Part shown: positions 36,430 to 45,158 of the stretch, one piece after another
Layout: each line of letters starts with the position of its first letter
Numbering within the stretch: the first letter of the stretch is position 1
NCBI RefSeq assembly: GCF_900105805.1
Contig: NZ_LT629788.1
Location: 620,001 to 684,000, forward strand
Length of the DNA: 64,000 bases
Source: Pseudomonas moraviensis
GTDB lineage: Bacteria > Pseudomonadota > Gammaproteobacteria > Pseudomonadales > Pseudomonadaceae
Direction: 5' to 3'
Notes under the pieces: model-generated
Database searches by the model: none
Told to the model about the DNA's origin: nothing
Seen by the model: only the letters and a program-made list of their open reading frames with translations
Translations under genes and position numbers: made by a program

Positions 36430-37639
36430 GCCAGGCAAGACCGGCAGTTTGTTGCCCGTCGAAGCGGCGCTCGAGCGTTTGCTGGACATGGCCGATGCAT
36501 CGCGCATTGTCGAGCGCGAGCACTTGCCGCTGGCTCAGGTGGAAGGACGGGTGCTGGCTGAAGATCTGATCTCGACACTGGATCTGCCGCCCTGGCCGAA
36601 CAGCGCCATGGACGGCTACGCCTTGAACCTTGCTGACTGGAAGGGTGAGCCGCTGGCCGTCAGTCAAAAGGTCTTCGCCGGGCAGTCTCCGCAACCGTTG
36701 GAGCGAGGCACTTGCGCTCGCATCTTTACCGGGGCACCGCTGCCGCCGGGCGCGGACTGCGTCGAGATGCAGGAAAACGCTGAAGTTCAGGCCGACGGCC
36801 GAGTGCGTTTCCTTGAAACGCTGAAACCAGACCAGAACATTCGTCCGCAGGGCCAGGAAACCACGGTTGGCGAATTGGTGCTGCAGGCAGGCACCCGATT
36901 GGGGCCGATTGAGCAAGGTCTGGCTGCTTCGCTTGGCTGCGCCGGCCTCAATGTCGTGCGCAAGCCGCGCGTGGCGGTATTGTCCACCGGTGACGAACTG
37001 GTTGAGCCCGGCCAGGCACTGGGCCCGGGCCAGATCTACAACAGCAACCGCGTGCTTCTGTGCAGCTGGCTGCAGCGTCTGGGCTGTGAAGTCATCGATG
37101 GCGGAATTCTCCCGGACGATCTGCCCACCACAAGGGCCCGGCTGGGCGAGTTGCAAAATGTCGATCTGATTCTTTCCACCGGCGGTGTCTCGGTCGGTGA
37201 GGCGGATTTCCTCGGCATTGCCTTGCGTGAAGAAGGCGAACTGGCCTTGTGGAAGCTCGCCATCAAGCCTGGAAAACCCTTGACCTTCGGCCATTTCCGC
37301 AACGTGCCGGTGATTGGCCTGCCCGGCAATCCCGCCTCCACGCTGGTGACGTTCGCATTGCTGACGCGGCCTTATCTGTTGCGATGCCTGGGTGTGCAAG
37401 ACGTCGAACCGCTGAAGTTTGCAGTGCCAGCAGGTTTTGTCTGGCCGGTGGCCGGAAACCGTCGCGAATATTTGCGCGGACGTCTCGAGCACGGGCGGGC
37501 AATCATCTACCGCAACCAGAGTTCGGGTGTGCTGCGTAGCGCGGCGTGGGCCGACGGATTGGTCGAAGTCCGAGAAGGCCGCACGCTGAGCGAGGGTGAT
37601 GAAGTGAACTTCATTGCGCTCAGTGGGCTTCTGGGGTAG
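36413..37639 (+). CDS. moeA: Molybdopterin molybdenumtransferase MoeA
   Basis: 408 residues, complete. Domains: PWPNSAMDGYA near residue 63, IFTGAPLPPGAD, the MoCF-binding domain with STGDELV and LSTGGVSVGEADF, and domain IV with GLPGNPAS. It inserts molybdate into adenylated molybdopterin. It starts at GTG inside the end of moaB, so the two are read together. Confidence 0.93.
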   Translation: MNPVGKPGKTGSLLPVEAALERLLDMADASRIVEREHLPLAQVEGRVLAEDLISTLDLPPWPNSAMDGYALNLADWKGEPLAVSQKVFAGQSPQPLERGTCARIFTGAPLPPGADCVEMQENAEVQADGRVRFLETLKPDQNIRPQGQETTVGELVLQAGTRLGPIEQGLAASLGCAGLNVVRKPRVAVLSTGDELVEPGQALGPGQIYNSNRVLLCSWLQRLGCEVIDGGILPDDLPTTRARLGELQNVDLILSTGGVSVGEADFLGIALREEGELALWKLAIKPGKPLTFGHFRNVPVIGLPGNPASTLVTFALLTRPYLLRCLGVQDVEPLKFAVPAGFVWPVAGNRREYLRGRLEHGRAIIYRNQSSGVLRSAAWADGLVEVREGRTLSEGDEVNFIALSGLLG

Positions 37640-37698
37640 ACCTTCTCACCCATGCACGCGTCGGCGGGTACGCACGGCGCGTGCAACGATTGGTTCGG

Positions 37699-38067
37699 TC
37701 AGTTGCTGATCAGTGTCACCAACTGGTCGAATCGGCTGTTGGCCACCCATCCCAGCAGTCCCAGGATGACAGCGGTCGCACCCGCCGAATACGCCAGACG
37801 GTGTTTGATGGTACGGACGTCATTGAGCATTTCGTCCATGTCGCGGCGCATGTATTTGAAATGGGTTTCCAGCTCGCTGACACGGGGCTCCATATCAAAC
37901 TCTCCAGTGGGTTTGGCGCTGTTGCAAAAATCCGCTTTTTTACTGGCACGACTTTCGGCGAGCGCGGCGACCGGGCTCACCGGTGCCTTGGTTTCATGGT
38001 TGTGCATGGAAGTACTCGCTGAATGAATCAACTGCACGCTTGCTGATGTTTCCATGACGCGATTCAT
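37699..38067 (-). CDS. Hypothetical protein with coiled coil and C-terminal membrane helix
   Basis: Up to 122 residues. The C-terminal part is a short coiled coil (VSELETHFKYMRRDMDEMLNDV split across about residues 63-84) followed by one membrane helix (SAGATAVILGLLGWVANS), a layout shared with small XhlA-like proteins. The N-terminal 55 residues are low-complexity. ATGs at 38067, 38055 and 38007 are possible starts and none has a strong ribosome site. No function assigned. Confidence 0.6.
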   Translation of the reverse strand: MNRVMETSASVQLIHSASTSMHNHETKAPVSPVAALAESRASKKADFCNSAKPTGEFDMEPRVSELETHFKYMRRDMDEMLNDVRTIKHRLAYSAGATAVILGLLGWVANSRFDQLVTLISN

Positions 38068-38170
38068 GAAAATAAATCGGGGGGGATCCGTTCATTACCG
38101 GCACATCCTTGTGTTATTGGGTTGAAGGTTGATGCTGCCAGCACACGGTGACCCAAGGGCCGGGCGCGGT

Positions 38171-38249
38171 CAATTAAGCCGATTCCTGTTGTTTCGTAAG
38201 AAAAAATACCGCTGTGCAGGAAGCTTGCTGTTCGAACAGGAATTAATTG
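38171..38249. repeat. Long imperfect inverted repeat upstream of yegS
   Basis: The left arm (CAATTAA-GCCG-ATTCCTGTT, 38171-38190) pairs with the right arm (AACAGGAATTAATTG, 38235-38249) except for a 4-base bulge, around a 44-base loop. The sequence is AT-rich compared with its surroundings. It could be a regulatory hairpin, a small RNA, or a remnant of a mobile element. Confidence 0.5.
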
Positions 38250-38322
38250 CTCTCCCCGGTGGCTTTTTCGAGGCACGCCGTGGTCAAGATGTTTCAACCG
38301 ATTCAATTCTTGGAGTGACGTT

Positions 38323-39240
38323 ATGAGTGAACGCCGGGCACTGCTGATCTTGCATGGCAAACAGGCACTCAACGAGGATGTCCGCGCCGCTGTCGAGGCC
38401 AGGCGCGAGTCAGGCTGGGAGCTTGCGGTGCGAGTGACCTGGGAAGCCGGCGACGCCCAGCGTCTGGTAGAAGAAGCGCTGGCCGCCGGCTACACGAAAA
38501 TCATCGCCGGCGGCGGCGACGGCACCTTGCGTGATATCGCCGAAGCATTGGCTCAGCATCCGCAAAAAGCCAGTCTCGTCTTGCTGCCACTGGGCACCGC
38601 CAACGATTTTTCCCGGGCTGCCGGCATTTCCCTGGAGCCGGCGCAGGCCCTCGATCTGCTGGACGTCGAGCCTTCGGATATCGATCTGGGCGAAGTCGGC
38701 GGGCAGATTTTCCTCAACATGGCGACGGGTGGATTCGGCAGCCAGGTCACCGCCAATACCTCGGAAGACCTGAAAAAGGTCCTGGGTGGCGCGGCTTATC
38801 TGTTCACTGGCCTGACCCGGTTCAGCGAGCTGCACGCCGCTTACGGTGAGTTGCAGGGGCCGGATTTCCATTGGCAGGGCGAACTGCTGGCACTGGGCAT
38901 CGGCAACGGGCGGCAGGCGGGTGGCGGGCATGTGTTGTGCCCCGAGGCGCGAGTCGACGACGGTCTGCTGGATATCAGCATTTTGCCGGCGCCGCAGGAA
39001 CTGGTCGGGACACTGAAGAATTTGCTGAGCGAGGGCTTTGGCCTCGACAACATGTTTGTACGCGCGCGGTTGCCGTGGGTCGAGATCAAGGTCGCCGAAG
39101 GGCTGAGTATCAATCTCGACGGCGAGCCGCTGGAAGGCGACAGTCTGCGCTTCGTGGCGAAACCCGCAGCGTTGCAGGTGCACCTGCCGAAAGACTCGCC
39201 GCTATTGGGCCCACAAGCGTCAATCAGTCATCCAGGCTGA
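38323..39240 (+). CDS. yegS: Lipid kinase YegS-like (diacylglycerol kinase family)
   Basis: 305 residues. The DAGK catalytic domain has GGGDGTLRDIAEAL (about residues 64-77) and LPLGTANDFSRA, with the C-terminal beta domain ending in NLDGEPLEGDSLRF. It phosphorylates phosphatidylglycerol or related lipids in E. coli. TTGGAG stands 9 bases before the ATG. It overlaps the convergent response-regulator gene by 17 bases. Confidence 0.93.
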   Translation: MSERRALLILHGKQALNEDVRAAVEARRESGWELAVRVTWEAGDAQRLVEEALAAGYTKIIAGGGDGTLRDIAEALAQHPQKASLVLLPLGTANDFSRAAGISLEPAQALDLLDVEPSDIDLGEVGGQIFLNMATGGFGSQVTANTSEDLKKVLGGAAYLFTGLTRFSELHAAYGELQGPDFHWQGELLALGIGNGRQAGGGHVLCPEARVDDGLLDISILPAPQELVGTLKNLLSEGFGLDNMFVRARLPWVEIKVAEGLSINLDGEPLEGDSLRFVAKPAALQVHLPKDSPLLGPQASISHPG

Positions 39241-39883
39241 TGATCTGTTCACGCACGGCGAACAGTACCAGACCCGCTACGTCGTAGATCTGCAGGCGTT
39301 TCATGATCTGCGCGCGATGGGTTTCCACGGTCTTGACGCTCAAGCCGAGGCCGTTGGCGATTTCCCGGGTGGATTTGCCTCGTACGATCAGCCGAAGGAT
39401 CTCCAGCTGGCGCGCCGTCAGGTTGTGCGAATCGGCGATGTCCGGCTGGCTCTTCTGGTTACGAGTCAAAGCCTGGTTGATCACCGTATGAGCAATGGCG
39501 GGGCTGAGGTAGCGTTCGTTGTTGCGCAGGGCTTCCAGTGCGTGTTCGAGCTCGGTGGCCGTGGTGTCCTTGAGCAGGTAACCATGGGCACCGGACTCCA
39601 GCGCCTGCATGATCAGCGCCGGATCGGTGTGCATCGACAGGATCAGCACCTTGCTCTGCGGGCGCACGCGCTTGAGGCGTTGCAGCGCTTCCAGGCCCCC
39701 GGTTTCCCTCATCGAAATGTCCAGCAATACGATGTCGGGGCTCAATTGCTCGACCATTTCGAGCAGTTGCGAACCATCATTGGCTTCGCCGATTACCGCG
39801 TAACCGGGAATATCCAGTACCAGAGCGCGCACGCCGGCCCTGATCAGCGAGTGGTCATCCACCAAAAGTAAGTTACAAGTCAA
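39224..39883 (-). CDS. NarL/FixJ-type response regulator
   Basis: 219 residues: a receiver with LLLVDDHSLIRAGV and phospho-aspartate in DIVLLDISMRETGG, and a LuxR-type helix-turn-helix (LTARQLEILRLIVRGKSTRE, LGLSVKTVETHRAQIMKRL). Its start overlaps the stop of the sensor gene (ATGA), so the pair is an operon. Targets are unknown. Confidence 0.92.
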   Translation of the reverse strand: MTCNLLLVDDHSLIRAGVRALVLDIPGYAVIGEANDGSQLLEMVEQLSPDIVLLDISMRETGGLEALQRLKRVRPQSKVLILSMHTDPALIMQALESGAHGYLLKDTTATELEHALEALRNNERYLSPAIAHTVINQALTRNQKSQPDIADSHNLTARQLEILRLIVRGKSTREIANGLGLSVKTVETHRAQIMKRLQIYDVAGLVLFAVREQIISLDD

Positions 39884-40773
39884 CGCATAACCTTATTCGT
39901 ACTGGCCCGTTCGAGCGCTCGCGGCGCCCAGGGGAAAAGTGCTTCGATTCTTGTGCCTTTGCCCGGCTCGCTGACAACGCTCAATGTGCCGCCCAACTGT
40001 TCGATGCGCTCGGCCATCCCGGCCATGCCGCGTTGGCCTTCTCTGGCCGGGTCGGCCGCCGGGGCGAAACCGAGACCGTCATCGCTGATCAGCAGAGTCA
40101 GACCTTGCGGCAGACGCTGCACTCGAATCAACAGATTTTTTGCCTGTGCGTGGCGCAGGATATTGGTCACGGCTTCCTGAGCGATGCGAAACGCCGCGAC
40201 CGCCATTTCCTCGGGAATGCCGTTGAGCCGTTGCTGGCAGTCGAGGCTCCAGTTGACCGAGCTGTTGGCCAGCGTCTTGAGCAAATGCGCACGCAAGCTG
40301 GCTTCAAGCCCCAGACTGGTCAATTGCCGCGGATTGAGAATGGCCGAGACGTCGCGCACTTTGGTCAGGGTTTCGTCCAGCGTGTCGCACAGCACCGCGC
40401 ATTGTTCCTGCAGCTCTTCCGGCAGGCGACGCTTGAGCCAGTCACTTTGCAGTTTGGCGGCGGTGAGCAATTGGCCGATATCGTCATGCAATTCGCGGCT
40501 GAGGCGGTGCCGTTCGTTTTCCTGGACTTGCAGCAGACGATCGGCCAGCTCTTGCGGCTGGAACTTGATCGACTTGCGCGACAAGCGATATTGCACCCAG
40601 ACGCAGGCGGTCGCGGCGATCTCGATCGCCAGCAACCCCAACGGAATGCCCGCGGAAAAACAATAGGCCAGTAAACTGCCAAGGGTTGCCAGAACACACA
40701 GCACCAGTGTGAAGCGCCGGGCGTTTTCCCGTGAGGGTGGCCATGTAATGAGTGACTTGAGACTGGCGTACAT
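39880..40773 (-). CDS. HisKA_3-type sensor histidine kinase
   Basis: 297 residues. Two close membrane helices (about 23-37 and 40-58) give almost no periplasmic loop. HisKA_3 follows with ERHRLSRELHDDIGQLLTAA (phospho-histidine in ELHDD), then HATPase with ISDDGLGFAP and GMAGMAERIEQLGG. ATG at 40773 places the first helix normally; the frame extends to 40851 without support. It is the partner of the NarL-type regulator downstream. Confidence 0.9.
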   Translation of the reverse strand: MYASLKSLITWPPSRENARRFTLVLCVLATLGSLLAYCFSAGIPLGLLAIEIAATACVWVQYRLSRKSIKFQPQELADRLLQVQENERHRLSRELHDDIGQLLTAAKLQSDWLKRRLPEELQEQCAVLCDTLDETLTKVRDVSAILNPRQLTSLGLEASLRAHLLKTLANSSVNWSLDCQQRLNGIPEEMAVAAFRIAQEAVTNILRHAQAKNLLIRVQRLPQGLTLLISDDGLGFAPAADPAREGQRGMAGMAERIEQLGGTLSVVSEPGKGTRIEALFPWAPRALERASTNKVMR

Positions 40774-41236
40774 AACGGATGGAGCCAATGGATGTTCGCT
40801 GCGGGCAGACCGGCCGGTAAGGGGCGGATCTCTGTGTGGAAATACTGTCAATTATGTTATTGATTCAAACCGCATTCGTTAAGCAATCATTGACCGGCAA
40901 TAACATCGGTACCGAAACGCTGAAGTCAGTGTGCCATTAATCGGCAGGCAACTAACCGGCGGCATAATACCACTTAACATACCGTTGGTCGCGGTCGCTA
41001 TATATGTCTATCTGGTCAGGAAATACCGGATCGTGGACGCAAGTTCCATATTGGAAAAGTTGGAATTATTGTATTTGGACGACTTCGATTTGCCTGGAAA
41101 GTATCGCCGGGTGCACACAGGGAAAACCCTGATGCCGGCACTTGGAAATCAGCCGTTGGTCGGGCGGATTATTTGGCCCGGATTGTCGCTGGCAGGTATC
41201 AACTATTCAATTACAACAGTATCGCGGCCTGGTTTC
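40774..41236. other. AT-rich gap without a convincing gene
   Basis: About 460 bases. The part from 40850 to 41230 is clearly poorer in GC than the flanks. An inverted repeat TGTTATTG (40855-40862) / CAATAACA (40898-40905) is present. A plus-strand frame from GTG 40931 runs through it but continues as the antisense of the next gene and is not supported. Confidence 0.4.
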
Positions 41237-41707
41237 TCAAGCCTGGCGCGCCGTCAGAGACGAAGGGAGCAAACGTTTGCTCGCCGTCTTCGGCTCAAGG
41301 GCGTCCTGATCCATGTGCGCCGCGAACGCTTCAAGCAAGGCTGCCTGCTCGCTTTCATCGAGGCTCAGTTGGCCGGTTTTAGGATCGACCAGTTCAAGCT
41401 GCCACGCCATCAGGGTGAAGCAGTCTCGCAGCGCATCGAGGGCCTGCTCGTGCAGGTCGACATGACCCTGGGTCAGATTCAGCAGGTTGTAGATGTGCAG
41501 GGAAAACTCGGAGATCGCTTCCAGCGCCAATGCTTCGGCCCGGCCCGCCAACTTGAGCAGGGTGCCGAGCATGCAGTCGATGGCATCCTTGTCATTGCTG
41601 ATCAGTTGCAGGTGATTCAGGCATTCTTCGGACTTGGCGAGAAGCGTTTCGGCCTCGACCAGAAATTCGGGGAAGCGCTGCGCCCAGTCTTTACGGTCGA
41701 TTGGCAT
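41237..41707 (-). CDS. Unknown helical protein, divergent from cheV, weak HPt resemblance
   Basis: 156 residues, almost all helical. The segment DAIDCMLGTLLKLAGRAEAL (about residues 45-64) resembles the HPt/CheA-P1 helix, but a histidine is absent at the phosphorylation site. GGAG lies 6 bases before ATG 41707, favouring it over ATG 41713. It is divergent from cheV, so a chemotaxis or phosphorelay accessory role is possible but not shown. Confidence 0.7.
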   Translation of the reverse strand: MPIDRKDWAQRFPEFLVEAETLLAKSEECLNHLQLISNDKDAIDCMLGTLLKLAGRAEALALEAISEFSLHIYNLLNLTQGHVDLHEQALDALRDCFTLMAWQLELVDPKTGQLSLDESEQAALLEAFAAHMDQDALEPKTASKRLLPSSLTARQA

Positions 41708-41937
41708 GTTCATCTCCACCACGTCGTGTTGGTTGACGGATGGCCGTGTGTGGCGACGATCGTGGATCGTCGGCAGATCGCTCCCGGCGGTGCAGGTGCA
41801 CGGACCGAGGGGTTCCAGAGGGTGGGTTGCCACTGAATTGCGATCGCACACAATAGCCTGACTCCGTTCATGCAATGAGAATGGCGTCACAGTAATGGCT
41901 ATTGGAAAGGGCGAATATCAGGTTGGGCCTGATTGTG

Positions 41938-42051
41938 GCTAGGGGAATCCCTTAGCCGCGGGAACCTAACGTGCAAACCGAGGTCGCGCCGCAATGAATC
42001 TAGCAGATGAAATCACCAACGCCAGTAAAGCATGATGTCAGTGTGACATCA
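41938..42051. promoter_or_regulatory. Two palindromes in the cheV upstream region
   Basis: CTAGGGGAATCCCTTAG (41939-41955, 14 of 17 symmetric) and a perfect TGATGTC-AGTGT-GACATCA (42033-42051). They lie in the 454-base gap between the divergent unknown gene and cheV. The second has the spacing of a dimeric regulator site. No regulator is identified. Confidence 0.45.
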
Positions 42052-42161
42052 ATGGGCGTTTATGGCATTTTTACGGGCGCTGCTTACAGCAATCAAGATT
42101 AGCTGAACGCGGCCGATAAACCCCCATAGTGAATTCATCAGAACAAGCCCAGGAGTCATTG

Positions 42162-43097
42162 ATGGCCGGCATTCTCGACACGGTAGACCAACGCACGCAA
42201 CTGGTGGGTGAGAATCGCCTGGAAATCCTCATGTTTCGCCTGGCCGGACGCCAGTTGTTCGCGATCAACGTGTTCAAGGTTCAGGAAGTACTGCAACTGC
42301 CGAAGCTGACCCTGATGCCGCAGCGTCATCCCTTTGTCTGCGGCGTGGTCAATCTGCGCGGCCAGACATTGCCAGTGATCGACCTGTCCCAGGCGATCGG
42401 CATGCGCCCACTGGTGCCGGGCCCGAACAGCACGATCATCGTCACCGAATACAACCGTTCGGTGCAGGCCTTCCTTGTTGGCGGTGTCGACCGCATCGTC
42501 AACATGAACTGGGAAGCCATTCTGCCGCCGCCGACCAGTGCCGGCCGCCAGCATTACCTGACTGCGATCAGCAAGGTCGACGATCAACTGGTCGAGATCA
42601 TCGACGTGGAAAAAGTCCTCGCCGAAATCGTCCCGTACAACGCCAAGGTCTCGCGCGAGAAACTCGACGACCCGGTACTGGAGCGCGCCCGTGGGCGCGA
42701 AGTGTTGCTGGTGGATGATTCCAACGTGGCGCTTTCGCAATTGCGCGACACCCTCGGCCAGCTCGGGGTGAAAATGCACATCGCCAGCGACGGTTTGAAA
42801 GCCTTGAACATGCTCAAGGCCTGGGCCGATACCGGCGTGCACATGACAGACAAACTGCTGATGATCTTCACCGACGCAGAAATGCCGGAAATGGACGGCT
42901 ATCGTCTGACCACGGAAATCCGCAACGACCCGCGTCTGCGTGGCTTGTACGTCGTGCTGCACACCTCGCTGTCTGGCAGTTTCAACGACTCCATGGTGAA
43001 GAAGGTCGGCTGCGACAACTTCCTGTCCAAGTTCCAGCCGGACAAATTGGTCGATGTGGTGCGCCAGCGCCTGATGCTCGACGCCGTGCCAGCCTGA
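42162..43097 (+). CDS. cheV: Chemotaxis coupling protein CheV (CheW-REC)
   Basis: 311 residues. CheW-like domain (about 20-155) with FRLAGRQLFAINVFKVQEVL and VVNLRGQTLPVIDLSQAIG, then a receiver (about 175-305) with VLLVDDSNVALSQ and phospho-aspartate in MIFTDAEMPEMDGYR. It couples receptors to CheA with an adaptation function. AGGAG precedes the ATG at 42162. It is isolated from the main che operon, with no receptor gene nearby. Confidence 0.95.
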   Translation: MAGILDTVDQRTQLVGENRLEILMFRLAGRQLFAINVFKVQEVLQLPKLTLMPQRHPFVCGVVNLRGQTLPVIDLSQAIGMRPLVPGPNSTIIVTEYNRSVQAFLVGGVDRIVNMNWEAILPPPTSAGRQHYLTAISKVDDQLVEIIDVEKVLAEIVPYNAKVSREKLDDPVLERARGREVLLVDDSNVALSQLRDTLGQLGVKMHIASDGLKALNMLKAWADTGVHMTDKLLMIFTDAEMPEMDGYRLTTEIRNDPRLRGLYVVLHTSLSGSFNDSMVKKVGCDNFLSKFQPDKLVDVVRQRLMLDAVPA

Positions 43098-43118
43098 AAC
43101 ACGCAGATTTTGCTTCCT

Positions 43119-43207
43119 GTGAGAGCGAGCCTGCTTGCGAAGACGCCGGCACATTCACCATCCATGCTGTCTGAGCCTGCGCTTTCGCGAGCAGGCTCGC
43201 TCCCACA
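43119..43207. repeat. REP pair downstream of cheV
   Basis: A degenerate arm (TGTGAGAGCGAGCCTGCTTG) at 43119 and an inverted intact arm ending 43207 enclose a 41-base loop. Confidence 0.85.
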
Positions 43208-43256
43208 ACAGATATGTTCAAACCCACAACGGATATGTTCAAACCCACTACGGCTT
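43202..43256. repeat. 21-bp tandem repeat beside a REP arm
   Basis: CCCACAACAGATATGTTCAAA (43202-43222) is followed directly by CCCACAACGGATATGTTCAAA (43223-43243) and a decayed third copy starting CCCACTACGG. The unit includes the CCCACA end of the REP arm. Confidence 0.75.
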
Positions 43257-43310
43257 TGATTCAGCATTGAAGCTCGTATAGGGTGGCGTTTTTCCATCAG
43301 GGAGCTGGCC

Positions 43311-44117
43311 ATGCTGCGTCTGAGCGCGCTTTATCGTTACCCGTTGAAATCCGGCAAGGGCGAAATCCTGCAAAGCATCGAGCTGGACAAGCTGGGCCTG
43401 GCGGGCGATCGACGCTGGATGCTGGTGGACGAGGCCAGCGGACGCTTTCTGACCCAGCGCGCCGAAGCGAAAATGAGTCAGTTGTCGGCATTGTGGAATG
43501 CCAGCGGCGGTCTGACCCTGAGCGCTCCAGACCAGGGCTCCATCGAAGTCCCATTGCCTGCGGCCGACGCCGAGATGCGTGGGGTGACGATCTGGCGTGA
43601 CACCCTGCGTGTGCCGGACGCCGGTGATCAAGCCGCGCGATTTGTCAGCGACTTCCTCGGCAAACCGACGCGTCTGGTGCAAATGCCACTGGAGCGGGCG
43701 CGCACCACCCAGTCGGGATTCGGCAAGGACGACGATCAAGTGGCGTTCGCGGACGGTTATCCGTTGCTGCTGATCGGCGAAGCCTCGCGGCTGGCGCTTG
43801 CGGAAACAGTCGGACGACCGCTGGAGATGCTGCGTTTCCGCCCGAACCTGGTCATCGAAGGCAGCGCGCCTTACGCCGAGGACAACTGGAAGCGTATTCG
43901 CATCGGCGACATCGAATTCCGCGTGGTCAAGCCGTGCGCGCGTTGCATCATGACCACGGTCGACCCGCAAACCGGTGAGCGCAGCGCTGATCGCGAGCCT
44001 TTTGCGACACTGCAAAAGCACCGCTCTACCGCCGATGGTGCGATGTTCGGGCAGAATCTGGTCAACGACGGCAACGGCTGCCTGGAAGTCGGCATGCCGG
44101 TGGAAGTTCTCGAATAG
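43311..44117 (+). CDS. MOSC-domain protein (YcbX-like)
   Basis: 268 residues. An N-terminal MOSC_N beta-barrel domain (LYRYPLKSGKGE, GDRRWMLVDE, FLTQR) leads to the MOSC domain, where VKPCARCIMTTVDP carries the cysteine that binds sulfurated molybdenum cofactor. Relatives such as YcbX and mARC reduce N-hydroxylated compounds. The ferredoxin tail of YcbX is absent, so an external electron donor is needed. Confidence 0.88.
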   Translation: MLRLSALYRYPLKSGKGEILQSIELDKLGLAGDRRWMLVDEASGRFLTQRAEAKMSQLSALWNASGGLTLSAPDQGSIEVPLPAADAEMRGVTIWRDTLRVPDAGDQAARFVSDFLGKPTRLVQMPLERARTTQSGFGKDDDQVAFADGYPLLLIGEASRLALAETVGRPLEMLRFRPNLVIEGSAPYAEDNWKRIRIGDIEFRVVKPCARCIMTTVDPQTGERSADREPFATLQKHRSTADGAMFGQNLVNDGNGCLEVGMPVEVLE

Positions 44118-44132
44118 GCTGTCGCTGAAATG

Positions 44133-44168
44133 AAAAATGCCCGTGTCTTCTGGACACGGGCATTTTTT
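44133..44168. terminator. Bidirectional terminator
   Basis: AAAAATGCCCGTGTC / GACACGGGCATTTTT with a 5-base loop and further T, shared by the MOSC gene and the convergent ppnP. Confidence 0.92.
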
Positions 44169-44189
44169 TGCGCGATGAAACCGGCGGGA

Positions 44190-44474
44190 TCAGCCGCGGT
44201 ATTCGCACAGGTAAGCGGTATCGACGGCGACTTTCAGCTGGAACTTGCTGTTGGCCGGGACGTTGAACTGGCTGCCCGCGGCGAAGGTTTCCCAGTCGCT
44301 GCTGTCTGGCAGTTTTACACTCAGCGCGCCGGAAACGACGTGCATGATTTCCCGCTGGCTGGTGCCGAATTCGTATTCGCCCGGGGCCATGACGCCAATG
44401 GTCGCCGGACCTTCAGCGGTGCCAAAGGCGATCGACTTGACGGTGCCGTCGAAGTACTCGTTGACTTTAAACAT
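44190..44474 (-). CDS. ppnP: Pyrimidine/purine nucleoside phosphorylase PpnP
   Basis: 94 residues, single cupin fold, full length. Features are VNEYFDGTVKSIAF near the start, PGEYEFGTSQREIMHVVSG and LPDSSDWETFAAGSQFNVP. PpnP splits many nucleosides with phosphate. Monocistronic, ending at the shared terminator. Confidence 0.93.
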   Translation of the reverse strand: MFKVNEYFDGTVKSIAFGTAEGPATIGVMAPGEYEFGTSQREIMHVVSGALSVKLPDSSDWETFAAGSQFNVPANSKFQLKVAVDTAYLCEYRG

Positions 44475-44545
44475 GGGCGGATTCCTCGAAAAGGGCTTGA
44501 AAGGGGGCGGCCAGTATGCACAAGGCTTGCAACCTCGTCACGCCC

Positions 44546-45088
44546 CTAAAGCGGCAGGACCAGCGGCAGTAATCGTGCAGTATTGCGCGCATCTTCCAGG
44601 GCCCGATGCTGTTGACCGCTGAACTGCATGCCCGCCAGTTGCAGCGCGCCGTTGAGCCCAAGCGGTCGTTCCAGACGGCGGGCCTTGGCGAAGCGTTGTT
44701 TGAGGTTCATGTGCGGCACTTTGCTCAGGCCACTGTCGATATTCAGGCGCTGCCATTCCTGCAGCAGCTGCTGGCGATCGTAACCGCCCCAACTGGCCCA
44801 GCCTTCAAGGCGAGCCTGATGCTGCGCCAGCCAGCGCTCGAAAGCCGGCCAGACTTCGCTCAGCGGTTGCGCCGAATCGATATTGGCCTGGGTGATGTGC
44901 GTCAGCTCCCGACAGAACGGCGTCAGCAATGGACGGCGGGTCGGTTTGACGAAGCGCTGGAAGTGATCCTGCTCGCGCCCGGCACGATCGACCAGCGTCG
45001 CACCGATCTCGATAATTTCCATTTCCGTCACCGGCCAGCCACCCTCGTCTGTGGTGGCTTCCAGATCTATGACCAGCCAATGGGGCAT
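44546..45088 (-). CDS. DEDDh-type 3'-5' exonuclease
   Basis: 180 residues, DnaQ-like fold. ExoI is VIDLEATTDEG (D and E metal ligands), ExoII lies around SWGGYDRQQLL, and ExoIII is QHRALEDARNTARL with the catalytic histidine and aspartate. Similar to KapD/ERI1-like exonucleases acting on RNA or DNA ends. It follows atuF by about 70 bases on the same strand, in the place where atuG might be expected. Confidence 0.88.
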   Translation of the reverse strand: MPHWLVIDLEATTDEGGWPVTEMEIIEIGATLVDRAGREQDHFQRFVKPTRRPLLTPFCRELTHITQANIDSAQPLSEVWPAFERWLAQHQARLEGWASWGGYDRQQLLQEWQRLNIDSGLSKVPHMNLKQRFAKARRLERPLGLNGALQLAGMQFSGQQHRALEDARNTARLLPLVLPL

Positions 45089-45158
45089 CGCAGGGTTCCT
45101 GATTTCCGCGTTCTGATTTATCAGAGCGTAGTCAAACCCCGCGCTTGTGTCCGGGCGA

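Noticed and set aside
40931..41836. A plus-strand frame from GTG 40931
   Set aside because: Its second half is antisense to a better supported gene and the first half lacks pseudomonad codon use and a ribosome site.
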